Source: G963677085 sp963677085
Lineage (GTDB): Bacteria > Planctomycetota > Planctomycetia > Pirellulales > Thermoguttaceae
Direction: 5' to 3'
Assembly: GCA_963677085.2 (NCBI GenBank)
Contig: CAXXFH010000004.1
Span: 4,960,001 to 5,024,000, forward strand
Length of the DNA: 64,000 bases
A program made the translations under genes and the position numbers. The notes below the pieces were generated by a model that was given only the letters and a program-made list of their open reading frames with translations, made no database searches and was not told the origin of the DNA. Numbering within the stretch: position 1 is the first letter of the stretch; each line of letters opens with the position of its first letter. This document shows, in pieces, positions 52,978 through 62,282 of the stretch.

Positions 52978-53315
52978 CCGGCCTTTTCCCTTTCCTGCGT
53001 CACATTTTCCACAACCCAGCGTCGAGGGTATACGGACCGCCCCGGCCTTCCAAGATGCCTTTACTGAGGCCATGGTGTTTCCCGACGCCAGATAGCTGCC
53101 GAGTGGCGACACACTCCACCTGATTCGGTGGGCACGGCTTGCCGCAGTTGCGTCGATTTTTGCGTACAACGGTTTACATAAATTCCCATTGGATGCATTA
53201 TAAGGATAATTACATGGAGATTTTGCGTCCATTTGCCCCCTTGGCGAGTTGGCCCGACAACGGAGTTTGACCCGGTGAACGCACCGCAGTGCGCTTTCCG
53301 TGAAGGAGCAGGTCT
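52978..53315. other. Region with a gene remnant upstream of the large PEP-CTERM gene
   Basis: It contains the RACo 3' remnant (53024-53095). AAGGAG near 53303 is the ribosome-binding site for the gene at 53316. An AT-rich block at 53170-53215 may hold its promoter, but no clear pair was chosen. Confidence 0.55.
53024..53095 (+). pseudogene. Remnant of a second RACo-like gene 3' end
   Basis: In one frame this reads RTAPAFQDAFTEAMVFPDAR-stop, aligning with STDPAFQEAFAEAMVFPEAM-stop at the end of the RACo-like gene (50790-50851). DNA identity is high over about 60 bases (CCGGCCTTCCA, GAGGCCATGGTGTTTCC) with mostly third-position differences. No further upstream similarity is visible, so only the terminal piece remains. 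Confidence 0.75.
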
Positions 53316-55625
53316 ATGATCCAACCAACATCAGCCGGCAAACCGCGTCCCACGTTCGCCATTCTGCTGGCGGCTGGCCTGGGCGTTCTTTGTGTCGCGT
53401 CGACCGCTGTGGCCGACATCGCAGGTACCTATGCTACCTCGACATCGATTACTGCCAACGACAGTTGGGCCAGTGGAAGCATCACGATCGAGGACGGCAT
53501 AACGCTGACAGTGAATCCCGGTGTAACAATCACCTACGACTCCACGTCCAACCGCAACCTTGTCGGTCCCGGAACGTTCATCAACGAGGGTACTCTTAAC
53601 CACACGTTCGGCGGCGGCGCGGACAACATCGAGTTGACCAACGGTGCGTCGTTTCAAAACGACGGCGTTTTCGACTTCCAGTCGAAAGGCGACGTGAGTC
53701 TGTACGACGGTACGTCGTTCGTCAACAACGGCACACTGCAAAAGACCGGCGTGGCTGCTACGGAAGACGATCCGTCGTACTTCTTCCGCGGCGGCACCTT
53801 TACGAACGCCGCCGGTGCGACGGTTCTTTCGGAGTCGGGTGTGCTCGATATCGCGGTAGGAAACAGCGTCAGCGACGCGGCCAGCACGTGGACCGCCAAC
53901 GGTGGACAAATTCAACTCGGTAGCGAGTCCGGCGGTTCCTGGTCGGGCACCTTCAACGGCGCCGGCACCCACGCCGTCTTCGTCGGCAACAACGGCAACG
54001 ATACAGTCAAAGACGACTTCCGCGTGGGCGTCTCGGGCGTGACTGTCAACTTCACCGGCACCGGCGGCTTCGAACACCGCAGCAACGCCATCGACACCAA
54101 CGGCAATACCTTTACCAACACGGGCCTCTTCAAGTTCACCACGGCCAATACCAAGACAATCGCGGGCACCGGAATCCTGGCCAACGCGGCTGGCGGTACG
54201 ATGCAATGGACCGACGGCGTCATTTCACTGGGCAGTACGGCGAAGCTCGCTAACAGCGGTAGTTTCATCGCCAGCGGCACGACGGCCAAATCGTTGCAGG
54301 GCACCGGCACTTTCCAGTGGCTTGCCGGAACGATCACCATTAACGACAGCGACCTGACAAACGAAGCCAAATTCACCTTTGCCGGCAGCGACACCAAAAC
54401 GTTGCAGGGCGCTAATGATCTGGTCAATGCCGCCAACGGCACTATGGATTTGCAGGGCGGCAACATCAACCTCAATGGTACCAATCTCGTAAATAACGGC
54501 ACCTTCAAATACACCAACACCTCGACCAATCAGGCGTTGGCCGGCAACGGCACCTTCACGAACAACGGTACCTTCCTGCACGAGGCTAGCGGCAGCGGCG
54601 ACAATCTCGACGGCTCCGACACCGGCTCGTTTGTGAACAACGGCCTTTATCACTTCACCGGCGAAGGGGATTTTCAGATCACCGCCGGCTACACGTTCAC
54701 CAACAACGCGAGCGGAACCATTCGCCAGAGCGCCAACACCGGTGAAAACCTCTTCTTCGCTTTTGCCTCGGCCAGTGGCGCGGGAACCCTGGACAACCAG
54801 GGCACCGTCGAAGTCGTCAACGGGATTCTCAGCGTCAACACGAGCGCATCGAGCACCACCACCTTGTTCGCCGACATCAATCTCGTTCAATACAACGCCG
54901 CGACCAAGGCGCTGACCGGAGGCACCTGGATCGTCGATGCCACGGCCGACGGCAGCGCAACGTTCAATCTCGAACCGGCCAACGACGGCATTGAAATCCT
55001 TGGCGAAAACGCGGTAGTGAGGTTGACTGCAGCCGGATCGAACTTCGTCCAACTGGAGAACCACCTCCAACAGGTCGACGGCCAACTGTTCGTCAACGGC
55101 ACGCGGACGTTCGCCGTCGCTGGCCCTGGACCGCTTGCCATTGGGGCCACCGGCACGCTGGGTGGCGACGGGACGATCGACGGTAGTCTGACCGTGGCCG
55201 CCGGCGGCACGCTAACGCCCGGCGCAAGTGCAGGTACTCTCACAGTGCTCGGCGACCTGACACTCGCCGACGGTGCCCTGCTCGACTTCGAACTGGCGAG
55301 CCCAACGGCAAGCGACCTGGTCGACGTATCGAGCGGCACGTTGTCGTATACCGACCTGCAGTTCGACGATTTCGCGTTCACTGCTCTGGCCGACTTCGCT
55401 CCCGGCACTTACGTGCTCTTCGATGCCGCCACGCTCAGTGGTTCCTTGGGAACGAATCTCAGTGGAACCATCGACGGTTACGCCGCCACGCTCAGTGCCG
55501 ACACGGCCAACAACGACCTGGTGCTGACCGTCGTCCCCGAGCCCGGCACGTTGGTGCTCATCCTGGCAGGAAGTGCGGCATTGCTGTTGTGGCACCGTCG
55601 CCGGCAGGCTGCCCGTCGGGGATAG
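53316..55625 (+). CDS. Large repetitive PEP-CTERM surface protein
   Basis: The 769-residue protein has a signal peptide (TFAILLAAGLGVLCVASTAVA) and a long run of beta-helix-like repeats with recurring motifs such as TFTNNGTF, FVNNGTLQKTG, SLQGTGTFQWLAGTI and NLVNNGTFKYTN, typical of autotransporter-like passenger domains. LGGDGTIDGSLTVAAGGTLTPGASAGTLTVLGDLTL is the usual pre-terminal motif. It ends with PEP-CTERM: VVPEPGTLVLILAGSAALLLWHRRR. It is probably exported to the cell surface or matrix via an exosortase route. AAGGAG lies 7 bases before the ATG. Confidence 0.88.
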   Translation: MIQPTSAGKPRPTFAILLAAGLGVLCVASTAVADIAGTYATSTSITANDSWASGSITIEDGITLTVNPGVTITYDSTSNRNLVGPGTFINEGTLNHTFGGGADNIELTNGASFQNDGVFDFQSKGDVSLYDGTSFVNNGTLQKTGVAATEDDPSYFFRGGTFTNAAGATVLSESGVLDIAVGNSVSDAASTWTANGGQIQLGSESGGSWSGTFNGAGTHAVFVGNNGNDTVKDDFRVGVSGVTVNFTGTGGFEHRSNAIDTNGNTFTNTGLFKFTTANTKTIAGTGILANAAGGTMQWTDGVISLGSTAKLANSGSFIASGTTAKSLQGTGTFQWLAGTITINDSDLTNEAKFTFAGSDTKTLQGANDLVNAANGTMDLQGGNINLNGTNLVNNGTFKYTNTSTNQALAGNGTFTNNGTFLHEASGSGDNLDGSDTGSFVNNGLYHFTGEGDFQITAGYTFTNNASGTIRQSANTGENLFFAFASASGAGTLDNQGTVEVVNGILSVNTSASSTTTLFADINLVQYNAATKALTGGTWIVDATADGSATFNLEPANDGIEILGENAVVRLTAAGSNFVQLENHLQQVDGQLFVNGTRTFAVAGPGPLAIGATGTLGGDGTIDGSLTVAAGGTLTPGASAGTLTVLGDLTLADGALLDFELASPTASDLVDVSSGTLSYTDLQFDDFAFTALADFAPGTYVLFDAATLSGSLGTNLSGTIDGYAATLSADTANNDLVLTVVPEPGTLVLILAGSAALLLWHRRRQAARRG

Positions 55626-55681
55626 GGATTCGCTCACTTGCAGTCGTCTGGGCTCCGGGCAAAGGCCCAGTCCCATCAGAC

Positions 55682-55939
55682 TCAATAGGCAACGGCGCAG
55701 ACGACCGACACCAGGATCAGCAGCAACGCGGTCGTCGTGCCGCAGCCGGCTTTCTGTGCCGGCAGCAAATCGGGGTGTTCCTTCCGTAGTTCCCGGATGA
55801 TGGTCTCGACGAAGTCTTTCGACTCCTTCAATCCTTCGCCCGTGGCTTCCCGATACACCTTGATCGCATCAATCTTCCTTTGCTGAAGCAAGAGTTCGAG
55901 GATTTGCTCGCGTTGCTCTTCGGTAAGCTTTTCTGGCAT
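55682..55939 (-). CDS. Small membrane-anchored protein with L7/L12-CTD-like domain
   Basis: The 85-residue protein has a short helix (EKLTEEQREQILELLLQQRK), then KIDAIKVYREATGEGLKESKDFVETII, which closely follows the helix-turn-helix of the ribosomal protein L7/L12 C-terminal domain (normally KIxVIKxVRExTGLGLKEAKxLVE). After a Pro/Gly linker it ends in one hydrophobic segment (TTTALLLILVSVVCAVAY), predicted to be a C-terminal membrane anchor. It is not a ribosomal protein itself. Function unknown. Confidence 0.8.
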   Translation of the reverse strand: MPEKLTEEQREQILELLLQQRKIDAIKVYREATGEGLKESKDFVETIIRELRKEHPDLLPAQKAGCGTTTALLLILVSVVCAVAY

Positions 55940-56526
55940 GTGCGCGACCTTTCGGAAACGGGAAGCGATTGTTTATCGTCTTAATTCACCCCTCGTTCCG
56001 ACACTGCAACGTCGGGGCCAGGGTAACACGCTCATTCTGCACAACTTTGGCCACTAACGGTACCCCCCCGAAAAACCGACCGTCAACCATCGTTCTGCGA
56101 CAGGCGGAAATTTGAGGTTTTCGCCGCCGTTCGTTAGACTGACATGCCTCAGCACCAAAAGAGCAAGCCCTTGGGCACTTTCGACTTGCCCGAAGGCGTA
56201 ACAAGCGATCCACGCCTAACGACAGAAGAAACAGGCGGATTGTGTTGCCCGTTCGCCTGCGGTCGACATTGCCCTGCGGGAGTCTCGTGTCTGTGGATGC
56301 GCACAAAGTACCAATTCTTGCGCAGCCGGTACAAGAAATCGACCAACCGGTACGATAGCCTAATGACCGGGAGCAACGAAGGCAATCTTTCTGTTTTTGT
56401 CGGTTTTTTCCGCGCGTCGGCGGCTGATTTCCTACCCGCGCGACAATCCACCTAATAGGGCCTTTTCCGAAAGGTCATCCCATCTCGAATCGTGTCCCAC
56501 CCCCAAACCAGTTGGAGAAAGCTCGC
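55940..56526. other. Divergent intergenic region
   Basis: About 590 bases between the L7/L12-like gene and the Gfo/Idh gene. A 103-codon plus-strand frame at 56144-56455 has no family features, and I do not accept it as a gene. GGAGAAAG at about 56513 is the ribosome-binding site of the next gene. Confidence 0.45.
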
Positions 56527-57921
56527 ATGACCCACCGTAACTGGACCCGCCGCAGTATGCTTCGTGCAGCCGGAGCAACTTTCGCCGCACCGCTGTTGGT
56601 GCCTTCTTCTGTGCTTGGTGCACCAGGAAAGCCGGGCGCCAACGACAAAGTGACCATCGGCATCATCGGCCTCGGCGGCCGTGCCCGAGGTATCGGCAAC
56701 GACTGTAAACGGATTCCCGAGATGCAGGTGGCAGCCGTGTGCGATTGCTTCGAGCCGCGTTGCGCCAGTTATCTCGAAACCGTGGGCAAAGACCAGAATT
56801 GGAAGGCCTACACCTGCTTCCGCGAGATGATCGACAAAGAAAATCTCGACGGCGTGATGATCGAAACCACGACCCACGCCCGGGCGTGGATTGCCGTTCA
56901 AGCCATGCAAGCCGGCATGGATGCCTACATTGAAAAGCCCATGTGCCTGACCATCTCGGAAGGCCGCCAGATGGTCAAAGCCGCGCGGAAATACAACCGC
57001 GTAACCCAGGTCGGCACCCAGCAGCGTTCGATGCCGATCAACAATTGGGCCAGCGACCTAGTGAAAAATGGGGCCATTGGCAAGATCCACACCGTGATCG
57101 CCCCGAACTTCATTGGCCCCGAGGTGTGGCAATCGGGCGAGTCGGAACCCATGCCCGACGGTGGCGGAGCCAAGTGGTGGGACGTATGGACCAACCAGGC
57201 CGAGATGCGACCCTATCATCGTAAGTTGCACTACGGCTGGGAACACTGGTTGGCCTACGACGGCGGCGGACGCTGCTTCGGCGTGACCGGCTGGGGTACC
57301 CACTCCTACGATCAGATCCAACGTGCGTTGGGTACCGACGAGACGGGTCCCGTGGAAATCTGCCTGGAAGAGCCTGTGAAGGTTGGCCCGGCCGGAACGC
57401 AGGAACGTCCCAAGGAAGTCGATCAAACGAGCCTCGACTACCTGTTGCGACTGGCCAAACCGGTTGTCGGTCCCCGCGCCAAGGTGCGCATGAAATATGC
57501 CAACGGCACCGAACTGCGTTTGCATCTCGACGGCAACTGGGGCCCGGGCTTGGGCGCCATTTTCGTTGGCGACGACGGCAAAATCGAAATCAACCGCAAC
57601 AAGATCGCCGGCAACCCGAAGGAACTGATCAACTCGCCGGAAAACCCCGGCCCGATCAAGAAGCCCGAGAACCAGTACCACATCGAAAACTGGGTCGACT
57701 GCATCAAAACCCGACAGAAATGCAACGCCGACATCGAATACGGTCTGCGCAGCACGTCGCTTTGTTACCTGGTCAACATCGCCCGGGAAATCGGCGAAGT
57801 GGGTACGACCCTGAACTGGAACCCCGACACCGAGCAATTCACCAACTGCGACAAGGCCAACGCGTCGAGCTACATTGCGCGTCCGCGTCGCAAGGGCTAT
57901 GAACTGCCCGAGCTGACGTAG
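56527..57921 (+). CDS. Tat-exported Gfo/Idh/MocA family oxidoreductase
   Basis: The 464-residue protein has a twin-arginine signal (NWTRRSMLRAAGATFAAPLL), then a Rossmann NAD(P)-binding domain (KVTIGIIGLGGRARGIG) with the family EKP motif in DAYIEKPMCLTISEGRQMVKAA, and a GFO-IDH-MocA C-terminal domain. Members oxidise or modify sugars, inositols and similar compounds, sometimes with a bound cofactor. The ATG at 56527, after GGAGAAAG, places the RR motif correctly. The neighbouring secreted heparinase-like gene suggests glycan processing. Substrate unknown. Confidence 0.93.
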   Translation: MTHRNWTRRSMLRAAGATFAAPLLVPSSVLGAPGKPGANDKVTIGIIGLGGRARGIGNDCKRIPEMQVAAVCDCFEPRCASYLETVGKDQNWKAYTCFREMIDKENLDGVMIETTTHARAWIAVQAMQAGMDAYIEKPMCLTISEGRQMVKAARKYNRVTQVGTQQRSMPINNWASDLVKNGAIGKIHTVIAPNFIGPEVWQSGESEPMPDGGGAKWWDVWTNQAEMRPYHRKLHYGWEHWLAYDGGGRCFGVTGWGTHSYDQIQRALGTDETGPVEICLEEPVKVGPAGTQERPKEVDQTSLDYLLRLAKPVVGPRAKVRMKYANGTELRLHLDGNWGPGLGAIFVGDDGKIEINRNKIAGNPKELINSPENPGPIKKPENQYHIENWVDCIKTRQKCNADIEYGLRSTSLCYLVNIAREIGEVGTTLNWNPDTEQFTNCDKANASSYIARPRRKGYELPELT

Positions 57922-58402
57922 TGATCTAATCACATTTTTGTAGGTGCCATGGGCGGCTTGCCCGCCCATGCTAAACCAGCGGTGTACAAGCAGCCCGTGG
58001 CACCCGCCCCATTTCTCTGGGACACAGGGTATTTCACCCCTCGTTCCCACGCTTCGCGTGGGAACGTACGTTTTCGACGCTTCGCGTCGTGCTGGGCCAA
58101 GAAAGCATCGGCTCGCATTTCAAGGACGCGAAGCGTCCGGCGCTTGGTTTCTCAAGCAGCAGCGCGGGAAACAGGGTGAACTCTCGCAAAGGCGCGAAGA
58201 CGCAAAGACAACCGTGTTTTTCACGTCTCTTTGCGTCTTCGCGGCTTTGCGAGATATCTTTTTCGTAGGGAATTTTGGCAATATGGCCCATTCCGCGGTA
58301 TGATGTTCGAAGTCGTTTGACTCTCGATCGTAGTCCTTCCCGCCCAAATGCGTTGCACCAGCGCACTTCCTCCCCCTGCTCACCCCACCTCGGGAACCCA
58401 CC
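57922..58402. other. Repeat-bearing intergenic region
   Basis: It holds a GTGCCATGGGCGGCTTGCCC unit at 57949, a CGTTCCCACGC/GCGTGGGAACG hairpin at 58041-58066, and the long inverted repeat at 58182-58254. No gene seen. Confidence 0.65.
58182..58254. repeat. Long inverted repeat (CGCAAAGGCGCGAAGACGC type)
   Basis: The left arm TCTCGCAAAGGCGCGAAGAC (from 58182) pairs with the right arm ending TTCGCGGCTTTGCGAGA at 58254, over about 28 bases with one mismatch and a small bulge. The loop is about 16 bases. It lies 150 bases upstream of the heparinase-like gene. Confidence 0.8.
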
Positions 58403-60493
58403 ATGAAGATGCACGTCGTTTCCGTTGCCGTATTGGCTGCCGTAGCATTCGGCAGTTATGCACAGGCCGAGTCCGACAAGCCAAAGCTTCCCCCACATCC
58501 GCGGCTGTTGCTCAACCAGGAGGGTGTCGCCCGGCTGAAGCAGCGCGTCGCCGAGCAGCCTTGGGCGGTGAGTTGGTGGAAGGGGTTGGTGCATCGGGCC
58601 GATGCAGGGTTGAAGAAGCCGGTCGAGTTGCCGCCGCGCGGAGGCAATTGGTGGCACTGGTACGTTTGTCCCGACGACGGCACGCCGCTGAAACTCGGCC
58701 GAAAGTTGGACACGTGGCAGTGGGAGCATCGATGTCCTCTCTGCGAGAAGGTCTTCACGGGCGGCGATCCATCGAATCCCTCGCGTGACTTCGACGGCTG
58801 CCAGATCCGCGGCGTTCACTTCGGCTACGCCGACGCCGTGCGCGATTGCGGCCTCGCTTGGCAAGTTACCGGCGAGCCGAAGTATCGCGACCGGGCGCGA
58901 GAGATCCTGCTGGCCTACGCCGACCGCTACCTCACCTACCCGTTGCACAAAAACGGCGGTGGTAGCGGCATCGGCGGCAGCCGCGTGGGATCGCAAACCT
59001 TGACCGAAGCCTGTTGGTTAATCCTTATGGCCCAAGGCGCCGACTTCATCTGGCCGGACTTGAGCGACACGGACCGCCAGCAGATTGCCGACAAGCTGTT
59101 TCAACCGGCCGCTCGCGACGTCATCCTCGTCCACAAGATCGGAATCCACAACATCCAATGCTGGAAAAACTCGGCCGTGGGGCTCGTGGGATTGCTCTTG
59201 GATGACCAGGAACTGATCGACGAAGCCATCGACAACCCGAAACGCGGCTACCGCGTGCAAATGCAAGAAGGCGTAACCCCTGACGGAAGCTGGTACGAGG
59301 GCGCCTGGGGTTATCACTTCTACACCATCCGAGGAACATGGTCGCTGTGCGAAGCCGCTCGGAATTGCGGCATCGACCTCTACGGTGAACAGTTGCGTTC
59401 GATGTTCGACGGTCCGATCCGTGTCATGAGCCCCACTGGCGTGTTGCCCGCGTTCAACGACTCGGGACCCGTTTCCGTGGCAGGCCAAGCGCCGTTCTAT
59501 GAACTCGCCTACGCGCGGTTCAACAATCCCGCCTACCTGCCGCTGCTGGCCAGCCGAAAGCGCGGTGAGATGGCCGTGCTGTGCGGTGTCGACGAGTTGC
59601 CCGACGCTACCGAGGTGCCGGCCGCCCGATCGGCCAACTACACCGACGCCGGTTTTGCGATTCTCACGCGGGGCGAAGGTCGCGAAGCCACATGGCTGTG
59701 TCTCGACTACGGGCCGCACGGCGGCGGCCACGGCCATCCCGACAAACTCGGCTTCGTGCTCTTCGCCCGGGATGAGGAACTGGCCGTCGACCCCGGCACG
59801 GCTCGCTATGGTACGCCACTGCAAAAAAGCTGGTTTCGCACCACACTCGCCCACAATACATTGGTGGTCGACGAGAAGTCGCAGAAGAAGACCACCGGCA
59901 GCTGCCCGGCGTTTGGCTCGGCCGACGGAACCGACTACCTGGTCGCGCAAGCCGAACCGTACGACGGCGTCACCTTCGTTCGCGCCGTGGTCCTGCTCGA
60001 CGAAAACACCCTGGTTTTCCTCGACAAAATCGACGGTACCAAAGACGGCATCACGCTCGACCTGGCCTACCACCAACGCGGCCAATGGGGTGAGCTACCA
60101 GCCGGCAAACCATGGACACCGGCGAACAAGCCGGGCTACGAACACCTTCGCGACGCGACGATTCGCCAGATCGACCAACCGGTCCACCTCCCGTTGCCCC
60201 ACAAGGCCGCCCCGGAAGCTGCCATCGTCCTGGCCGGCAACACGCCCACGCAGGTCATCACCGGCACGGGCATCGGGCGAGGGCTGGCCGATCGGGTCCC
60301 AATGGTCATCTTTCGTCGAAACACCTCGGCCGAGCCGTTCGCCTGGGCAATCTCGCTCGATGGGCACGTTCGCGACCTGCAAGTCACGGCGACCGACGCC
60401 GGATATGATGTGACCGTCGGCCAACCCGACAACGCCCGACGGATACTCCACTGGACACTTGCACCGGAAGCGACCTCGCTGCGCGTTGACTGA
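58403..60493 (+). CDS. Secreted heparinase II/III-family polysaccharide lyase-like protein
   Basis: The 696-residue protein has a signal peptide (MHVVSVAVLAAVAFGSYAQA). An (alpha/alpha) toroid follows at about 30-380 (HPRLLLNQEGVARLKQRVAEQPWAVSWW; GWTPDG-like EGVTPDGSWYEGAWGYHFYTIRG). The heparinase II/III beta-sandwich contains GPHGGGHGHPDKLGFVLFARDEELAVDPGTARYG and TLAHNTLVVDEKSQ. The family eliminates uronic-acid glycosidic bonds in heparin, alginate or similar glycans. CPDDG...CPLCEK near 90-115 is a CxxC pair that may bind zinc. Substrate cannot be read from the sequence. Confidence 0.9.
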   Translation: MKMHVVSVAVLAAVAFGSYAQAESDKPKLPPHPRLLLNQEGVARLKQRVAEQPWAVSWWKGLVHRADAGLKKPVELPPRGGNWWHWYVCPDDGTPLKLGRKLDTWQWEHRCPLCEKVFTGGDPSNPSRDFDGCQIRGVHFGYADAVRDCGLAWQVTGEPKYRDRAREILLAYADRYLTYPLHKNGGGSGIGGSRVGSQTLTEACWLILMAQGADFIWPDLSDTDRQQIADKLFQPAARDVILVHKIGIHNIQCWKNSAVGLVGLLLDDQELIDEAIDNPKRGYRVQMQEGVTPDGSWYEGAWGYHFYTIRGTWSLCEAARNCGIDLYGEQLRSMFDGPIRVMSPTGVLPAFNDSGPVSVAGQAPFYELAYARFNNPAYLPLLASRKRGEMAVLCGVDELPDATEVPAARSANYTDAGFAILTRGEGREATWLCLDYGPHGGGHGHPDKLGFVLFARDEELAVDPGTARYGTPLQKSWFRTTLAHNTLVVDEKSQKKTTGSCPAFGSADGTDYLVAQAEPYDGVTFVRAVVLLDENTLVFLDKIDGTKDGITLDLAYHQRGQWGELPAGKPWTPANKPGYEHLRDATIRQIDQPVHLPLPHKAAPEAAIVLAGNTPTQVITGTGIGRGLADRVPMVIFRRNTSAEPFAWAISLDGHVRDLQVTATDAGYDVTVGQPDNARRILHWTLAPEATSLRVD

Positions 60494-60497
60494 CGTT

Positions 60498-60599
60498 TAT
60501 TGGCTCCGTGGTTGATTGTGGAACACTTTATTGCGTTCTATCCCGGGAAACCGGGCCCCGTTGGTCGCCCCCGTTCCGTAGTCAATGCAGGATCCAATC
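60498..60599 (+). repeat. Copy B of a ~105-bp structured dispersed repeat
   Basis: It runs from TATTGGCTCCGTGGTTGATT to GGATCCAAT. The body GTGGAACACTTTATTGCGTT is followed by the CCCGGGAAACCGGG hairpin and CGTTCCGTAGTCAATGCAGG. It follows the heparinase-like gene stop by 5 bases, and is the most diverged copy. Confidence 0.85.
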
Positions 60600-60723
60600 G
60601 TTGCCCCAGAAGCCGCGGCTGGTGGTCGCGCCGGACACCATCAATTGAGTAATTCACTGCCATCCAACACGAATTGGCAGGCAATCGTCGCCCTTCGGCC
60701 GATGCAAGAAAGATTCTCGCATA

Positions 60724-62055
60724 ATGAACCAACATTTGACATCGAAATGCGATAAGCAACAAACTCGCCGAAAGTTTTTGCGCGATGCGACTCTGCTAGC
60801 AGTTGGGGGAAGCCTGGCGGCGGTTCCCTTGCATGCCTACGCTCAGGCACCACTTCTCACTTCCATTGACCAAGCCCACCTTGAAATCTGGCGCAATCGT
60901 GTCGACAAATATGGCATCATTCATGACTATGTTGGAGAGATCCCCACTCCCGAGGATTGCTCACTGGGAAAGCCCAATGCCATTGGTTGGTGGAGCCCCA
61001 TTGAAAACGGGCCCATGTTCACGGGCTTGTATCTTCCGGCAGCCTGTGAACGTGCCCGCCGTAACAGAGATGCCATCGACAGAGCGAACGCACAGCGTTT
61101 GGCAATGGGACTGCTGAAATGTGCGTCCGTCTCGGATGTCTCCGGCTTCATCGCCAGGGGCGTGGGCACCGACGGAAGGTGCCATTATCCCCTGGGGTCC
61201 GATGATCAGACGCATCCATGGTTCTACGGACTACACGCGTACATGATGAGCGGCCTTCCTACTGCTGAGGAACGTGAACAGATCGTGGGTAAGATGAAGG
61301 AAGTCGCCGACGTCCTTGAATCTGTTGCCTGGAAGTGTCCCTGCGATGGAGCATTCAAAGGACAATTTCGAGGTGCTTTCAAGGGACATTTGTTTCGCGA
61401 CGCCGCTCGCTACCTCTTCATGCTTAGAGCGATGTTCGACGTAACAGATGAGCCAATCTGGCTTGCACGTTACAGAAAGGCCCTGGTCGAGTGTCCGGCC
61501 AACTGCGATAGGACGCGAGTCGAAATTTGCGCTACCGGTTACGCTGCTGACCGCGAGGCCATTAAAAACATCGATACAAACCAACTGTGGATCTATGTCG
61601 GGTCGCAAGGCTCACTGGCAAGACTCATTGGTATGGAGACTGATGAGTCGCTCCGATCACAATACCGCGCCGGCCTGATCGCCAACGCCAAGAACGCTTT
61701 CGCATCGATCGAGGCGTATAAGACCTTCGACAACAATGACACGAAAGTCTTTGGAAACGCTAACTGGCGAGAAGTCTACGCTACCTGGTATCCTCAGGCT
61801 ACACAGGCTGACGCCGAAAGACTCTCTAGAATCGCAGACAAGACCAAACGAGGTGAACGAAAGCACTATGAGTGTTACTACATGAGGAATCCCCTTGCGG
61901 CCGCGTCAATTGTAGCTCTTACGGGAGACGGTGGGAGACGTGAGGCCGTCGAACGCGCAATTCGGCATTACGATTACTCGAAGCTCAATATGTCGGAGTT
62001 CTTTTTCGCTGAATGCGCATATTACGCGTTGCCGGCCGCGAAGCAGGTCTTCTAG
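60724..62055 (+). CDS. Tat-exported protein of unknown function
   Basis: The 443-residue protein has a twin-arginine signal (QTRRKFLRDATLLAVGGSLAAV), then an all-helical body that resembles (alpha/alpha)6-barrel glycan-acting proteins in its Trp/Tyr/His-rich turns (IGWWSPIENGPMFTGLYLPAACERARR, THPWFYGLHAYMMSGLPTAEER). I cannot assign a family. It is clearly less GC-rich than the heparinase gene upstream and has fewer repeats around it, so it may be a newer arrival. A strong terminator follows at 62197-62236. Confidence 0.75.
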   Translation: MNQHLTSKCDKQQTRRKFLRDATLLAVGGSLAAVPLHAYAQAPLLTSIDQAHLEIWRNRVDKYGIIHDYVGEIPTPEDCSLGKPNAIGWWSPIENGPMFTGLYLPAACERARRNRDAIDRANAQRLAMGLLKCASVSDVSGFIARGVGTDGRCHYPLGSDDQTHPWFYGLHAYMMSGLPTAEEREQIVGKMKEVADVLESVAWKCPCDGAFKGQFRGAFKGHLFRDAARYLFMLRAMFDVTDEPIWLARYRKALVECPANCDRTRVEICATGYAADREAIKNIDTNQLWIYVGSQGSLARLIGMETDESLRSQYRAGLIANAKNAFASIEAYKTFDNNDTKVFGNANWREVYATWYPQATQADAERLSRIADKTKRGERKHYECYYMRNPLAAASIVALTGDGGRREAVERAIRHYDYSKLNMSEFFFAECAYYALPAAKQVF

Positions 62056-62152
62056 ATCGCGTTTCGCGTAAGTGTGACGTTTGGTTCGCCTGGAGAATTA
62101 GACTCAACACTACCCGTACACGCGACAGTTAGGTGCGACACACACTAGACAC

Positions 62153-62180
62153 TGCTCTGCCAAGCCGGAGCCTGGCAGAG
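62153..62180. repeat. GCTCTGCCA hairpin
   Basis: GCTCTGCCA pairs exactly with TGGCAGAGC around AGCCGGAGCC, between two convergent genes. Without a T run it is at best an auxiliary terminator. Confidence 0.65.
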
Positions 62181-62196
62181 CGAGACATCCAAACCA

Positions 62197-62236
62197 AAAG
62201 GGACGCTGCTCTTCGCTTTCGAGCAGCGTCCCTTTT
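62197..62236. terminator. Bidirectional rho-independent terminator
   Basis: AAAAGGGACGCTGCTC and GAGCAGCGTCCCTTTT form a perfect 16-bp stem with an 8-9 base loop, with A and T runs at both ends. It lies between the Tat-exported gene (plus) and the iscA-like gene (minus) and can serve both. Confidence 0.9.
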
Positions 62237-62282
62237 CTGATTTGTCGTCTTCGACTTTTCGTTGGGCAACGATTCGTGTGGT

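Noticed and set aside
54225..55085. Minus-strand frames in the PEP-CTERM gene
   Set aside because: They result from the repetitive composition of the real gene on the plus strand.
56144..56455. 103-codon plus-strand frame
   Set aside because: No ribosome-binding site, no family motif and a random-looking composition. It lies in the upstream region of the Gfo/Idh gene.
58041..58066. CGTTCCCACGC hairpin as terminator
   Set aside because: The stem is good, but no T run follows and similar units occur as dispersed repeats.
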